Source: Amanita rubescens (Eukaryota; Basidiomycota; Agaricomycetes; Agaricales; Amanitaceae). From it: DNA of 64,000 bases. The translations under genes were made by a program, and so were the position numbers. The DNA lies in contig WION01000157.1 of NCBI GenBank assembly GCA_015039365.1, positions 55,045 to 119,044 on the forward strand, in the 5' to 3' direction. Each line of letters begins with the position of its first letter. Positions within the stretch are counted from its first letter, which is position 1. Below the pieces are notes generated by a model. The model saw only the letters and a program-made list of their open reading frames with translations. It had not been told where the DNA came from and did not search any database. Of this stretch, positions 60,770 through 64,000 are shown one piece after another.

Positions 60770-61661
60770 ATGGTTTTAACTCTCCGTGCCATGTTTTCAC
60801 CCTCATTATTATTCGGCTCGTCCTCCACACATTCCGGGGACAGCTCATCTTGCCGCATAGATGACAAAATCTATGGACATTATCCCAACACGAACATCGA
60901 CTGGCTCGAACTCAGAAAAGAAAGAGAAGAGCCCCAACATGAGTTCATCATCCTCCGAACCAACAATGACTTTTATCGCATTGAACGGAGACCACCGAAA
61001 GGAGCGAATATCCCTTCCAAGTTGCACGGTATCAAGGCGGAGGATACCATTATTCATCTCAACCACCAGGATTATGAGAAAGTCTGGGAGTCCGCGGATA
61101 TCAAGATCATCGTGGCATTTTATCATGATCTAAAGCCTGGCTTGCATTCCCTTTTTTCTCTCTGTGATGCCATCCGCGTTGACCCCGACGCCGAGAAATA
61201 CACGTTGGCGCAATTCAACTGTTACTTCTTTGCACGCACTCTCATCCTACTCCTTACTCGCCATTTCCTCATACGCCAATATTGCAATCAAGGATTGCCT
61301 AGAAACGACTTTGCCAACCTTTCAGGACCTGACATTAATGTCATCGTGGACCAGGTTATGATTAGAGTTATGAACATTTGGCTCTCGCAGACAGTCGAGA
61401 ATGTAAGTAAATAATGTTCCATCCAGTGGTTGGGGAATGCACGAATAACGGATTACCATTTTTTTTTAGACAAAGTGCACTTATGAAAAACTTCGACAAC
61501 GGATAGATGAAATGAATCAAAAACACTGTGCGATGGTTAATTTGTTGGGCGAGAACGGAGGTGCGGTGTATGATAGCTTGGATCGGAAAACGAATGAAAT
61601 ATGGCGCCACATGTATTCCAATCATAGGGTCCTGTCGCGCCTTCCCCGCATTCGAGCTTGA
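60770..61661 (+). CDS. Tandem-family protein 1 with conserved His and Cys motifs
   Basis: Two exons (60770-61402 and 61470-61661; donor GTAAGT, acceptor TTTTTTTAG) give 274 residues. Blocks shared with the paralogue: EREEPQHEFIILRTN (H57), YRIERRPPKG, SKLHGIKAEDTI, KYTLAQFNCYFFARTLILLL (C151), LTRHFLI, then in exon 2 EMNQKHC and IW-R. The His in a strand-like HEFIIL followed far downstream by NCYFFA recalls the LRAT/NlpC-P60-like thiol fold (H, then N-C-x-x-F-[AV]); this is an inference from pattern only. A hydrophobic helix follows the Cys. There is no signal peptide. Confidence 0.7.
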
Positions 61662-62437
61662 ATCGGGTAGGACATGGCGGCACATTACGCGGGATCAACA
61701 TTGGATGCCGGCTACTAGTGTAAAGGAAAGGAAGTGTACGGATACTTTGAATTGATCTTCGAGTTGTCGGAGCAGGAACATGACATAGCAAGTGGAGTGG
61801 TCCGACCACTAAAGGACCCCCTTGAGGGGAATGAGGAGGGGAGGTGGCAGCCGAAAGCTCCATTCGGTGTCTGTCACTGCGAAGCCAGTGCCACGGGCTA
61901 GCGTAACAGGCGTGGATTGTAAACATGCAGCGATAAGAGAGCAAAAACGGGGGAGAGCAAAATATAAACAAATAACTTAGTCATTGACGTCAATGACATG
62001 GCATCAGATGGATGGATCTTCTTTGGAATGGAAACACCGGGGAGCCTGAGATTGTGCGGTAAAACTACGGTGAATGATGAATCCGTCGAAGATGAGCGCA
62101 TCTATCTCCACGTGCCCGCCATGAGGTCTGAACCATCCGAAGATCTTGCAATGGCAATTGGTTGTCGCGATCTGCTCGGAATCAATCCAATAACATTGAC
62201 CAGTCAAATATCTACAGGGGAAACATTGAACCCTGACATTTGCTGTAAAGAGGGTCGGCATAAACGACAAACCGGCGAATCCCATGCTGTTCGGCACGTT
62301 GTTATTGATGGATGAGGCCTCCAGCATTTACAGGGTCCCTGTAGGTCCCTGTGCACAGGTTTCGCTGATGGGGCTTAAACTTAAAGCTTCAACCTTCGCA
62401 GGCACTGCCAATAGTAACTCTCCGCCGACCGCAAGTC
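61662..62437. other. Intergenic between tandem paralogues
   Basis: Open frames on both strands (for example 62327-62004 minus) carry no recognised domain. The last 60 bases resemble the promoter of the upstream paralogue. Confidence 0.4.
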
Positions 62438-63487
62438 ATGTCACACCTCTCATTATTGTCAATAGCCTTTCGGTCCTCATCCGCCTCACGTTCGCGCGAT
62501 GATTCATTATTGGGGATGGCCTTTCGATCCTCGTCCACCTCACGCTCGCGCGATAAGTCATCTCTCCCGATAGATGATAACATCTATCAACATTGTTCCA
62601 ACCTTGTCATTATCTCTCTCCGATTCGTGAGAGAGAGAGAAGATCCCGAGCACGAGTTCATCATCCTCAGAACTAACGCGTCCGACTATTATCGTGTTGA
62701 ACGGCGACCATCAAAAGGAACGGGTATCAGTTCCAAGTTGCGTGGCTGCAAAGCAGAGGATACCATTACTCATCTCAATGGATGGCAACACACGAGCGTC
62801 CTCAGGGTCGTGAGTTCCAAGATAGAGCTGCACTATCGCGGTAACCCAAAGCCTGATTTGCATACGGTTTTTGATTTTTGCAATGCAATCCGCAAGGACC
62901 CTGAAACCAAGAAATACTCGTTGGCACAATTCAACTGTTACTTCTTTGCGCGCGCTCTCATGCTACTCATTACTCGCCATTTCCTCATAGGCCAATATTC
63001 CATCCATATATCACCGAGAAACGACTTTGGAAGCCTTCCAGGACCTGATATTGATGCCATCGTGGACGAATCGCTGAAAAAAGTGCCACCCAAGAGCTGG
63101 ATAGTCATGTCTTTCCTTGATCCAAGGGTAAGGATGATATCACTCAAGTTTTGATTACTTAAGGAATGACATATTTTTTCAGATCAAGGGCAATACTTAC
63201 AAGGACGTTCGACGGTATATTCTCGAAATGAATCAAAAACACTGCCAGAGAGTTACTCAGTTTGGCGGGAAAGGAGATGTGGTGTATGAAACCTTGAACA
63301 AGAAGACGGAAGAGATATGGCGCCGTATACATTCGATCCAATACCGTCCGAAAAACGAGCCGATCTTGACTTGGCCTTGGATTCTCATGCGACGGCTCAG
63401 TCCGACGAGGATATCAAGGAGTTGTTGCTGTCTCGCGCCGAGCGCAGCGACGACACATCACTATCACGCCTCGTTGAGGCACTTTAA
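62438..63487 (+). CDS. Tandem-family protein 2 with conserved His and Cys motifs
   Basis: Exon 1 is 62438-63127 (donor GTAAGG), exon 2 starts at 63183 after TTTTTTCAG. It shares with paralogue 1: EDPEHEFIILRTN (H72), YRVERRPSKG, SKLRGCKAEDTI, KYSLAQFNCYFFARALMLL (C167), EMNQKHC and IWRRI. The N-terminus has a 57-base internal DNA duplication (AFRSSSASRSRDDS and AFRSSSTSRSRDKS). After IWRRIHSIQ the natural-looking C-terminus (SEKRADLDLALDSHATAQSD...SRLVEAL, TAA 63485-63487) is in a different frame, so a frameshift or a missed splice lies near 63335-63350; the unshifted frame runs to 63554. Confidence 0.65.
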
Positions 63488-63559
63488 ATGCTCCCCACCT
63501 CATCCCCACCAACCTCGTCCGGTTTCGTACTCCTACGTCTCTCGAACGCGGTGACATTC

Positions 63560-64000
63560 CTGCTACAGCACGTCGCGCAAATCACATTTATTTATTTGTT
63601 GCTTGTATGATAGACTACGAGGTTGAACTGGTCTTCGCATTATCGCGTCGAACCAAATGGAGATGGCACATCGTCCCGGACAAGTCACCGCCTTCCTGAT
63701 AGATACAGTGTTATTCCAACAAGTCCATTTCTTCGCACAGAGTCAGAAAGGAAAGGGATTGTGTCCGAACAGGTAAAAATACTAAGCGCCGATCGGCGAC
63801 CGTTGGAAGGTACGAACATGAACTCCAAGCTGCGTGGCTGTGGGGAAGAGGATATCTCAACCTAAGAGAATTGCAAGTGAAAGGTCCGGGGCGAGAACGG
63901 ATTGCAGGATCAAGGTGGGAATTTCGGGTATGATGCAAAACCTGATGTATACATACCATTTGTCAACGTCGAGAAATACTTGTTGGCGCAGTACAATTGC
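63560..64000 (+). pseudogene. Tandem-family relic 3, cut by window end
   Basis: Fragments match the two paralogues: DRYSVIPTS, RRPLEGTNMNSKLRGCGEED, then stops, then NVEKYLLAQYNC at the very end (compare KYSLAQFNC). The HEFIIL block is lost and replaced by unrelated residues. The reading frame is broken at least twice, so it is probably inactive, though the window ends before the 3' part. Confidence 0.65.

Noticed and set aside
1..64000. tRNA or rRNA genes
   Set aside because: I saw no cloverleaf-type or rRNA-like sequence; the only tRNA-related match is the copia primer-binding site.

Overview
The window reads as nuclear DNA of a filamentous basidiomycete, most likely an agaricomycete. The host genes on the right carry many 45-60 base introns with GTRNGT donors and CTAAC-type branch sites. 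The left two thirds hold Ty3/gypsy chromoviruses, Ty1/copia elements and a Plavaka-type DNA transposon, which are typical of these fungi. All calls come from reading the sequence; no database search was run.

Layout. Bases 1-6880 are a graveyard of fragments: a broken Tc1/mariner transposase, a piece of gypsy LTR, a near-perfect 2.8-kb palindrome and a truncated copia Gag. An intact 8.5-kb gypsy chromovirus on the minus strand follows (6881-15377; 429-base LTRs, TTTGC target duplication). Bases 15378-17176 hold a fragment of an acidic-repeat protein and a splice-signal-rich tandem repeat. A 5' copia fragment (17177-18981) abuts a large composite element.

The composite element (18982-42207) has about 45-base terminal inverted repeats. 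It carries two divergent genes: a Plavaka-type transposase (+) and a DUF6532-like protein (-). Each gene has been split by a younger retrotransposon: a second gypsy chromovirus (19946-28078, target duplication GTATC) sits in the last exon of the minus-strand gene, and an intact copia (30493-38579, target duplication CAACC) sits in the first exon of the transposase. In both cases the host frame continues exactly across the target duplication. Removing the nested elements leaves a native transposon of about 7.0 kb.

Bases 42208-45537 are degraded, with acidic repeats and an F-box gene fragment. From 45.5 kb on the window is gene-dense: a secreted triple-repeat protein, a CFEM-like membrane protein, an unrecognised multi-exon gene, a PPR protein with a plant-like E and DYW C-terminus (the most unusual host gene here), an F-box protein, a small secreted protein, an Mpv17/Sym1 family gene with an apparent one-base frameshift, a multi-pass membrane protein, and a tandem family (two genes plus one relic) with conserved His and Cys motifs.

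Retroelement biology. Both gypsy elements have a third ORF after pol sharing a C-x2-C-x3-H-x4-H motif. Both show 12-13 base complementarity between the primer-binding site and the LTR, as in self-priming chromoviruses. The gypsy and copia elements all have long reading frames right after the 5' LTR that lack any ATG, suggesting leader splicing or non-AUG initiation. The copia leader carries a stem-loop whose two stems differ in sequence between copies while keeping full pairing.
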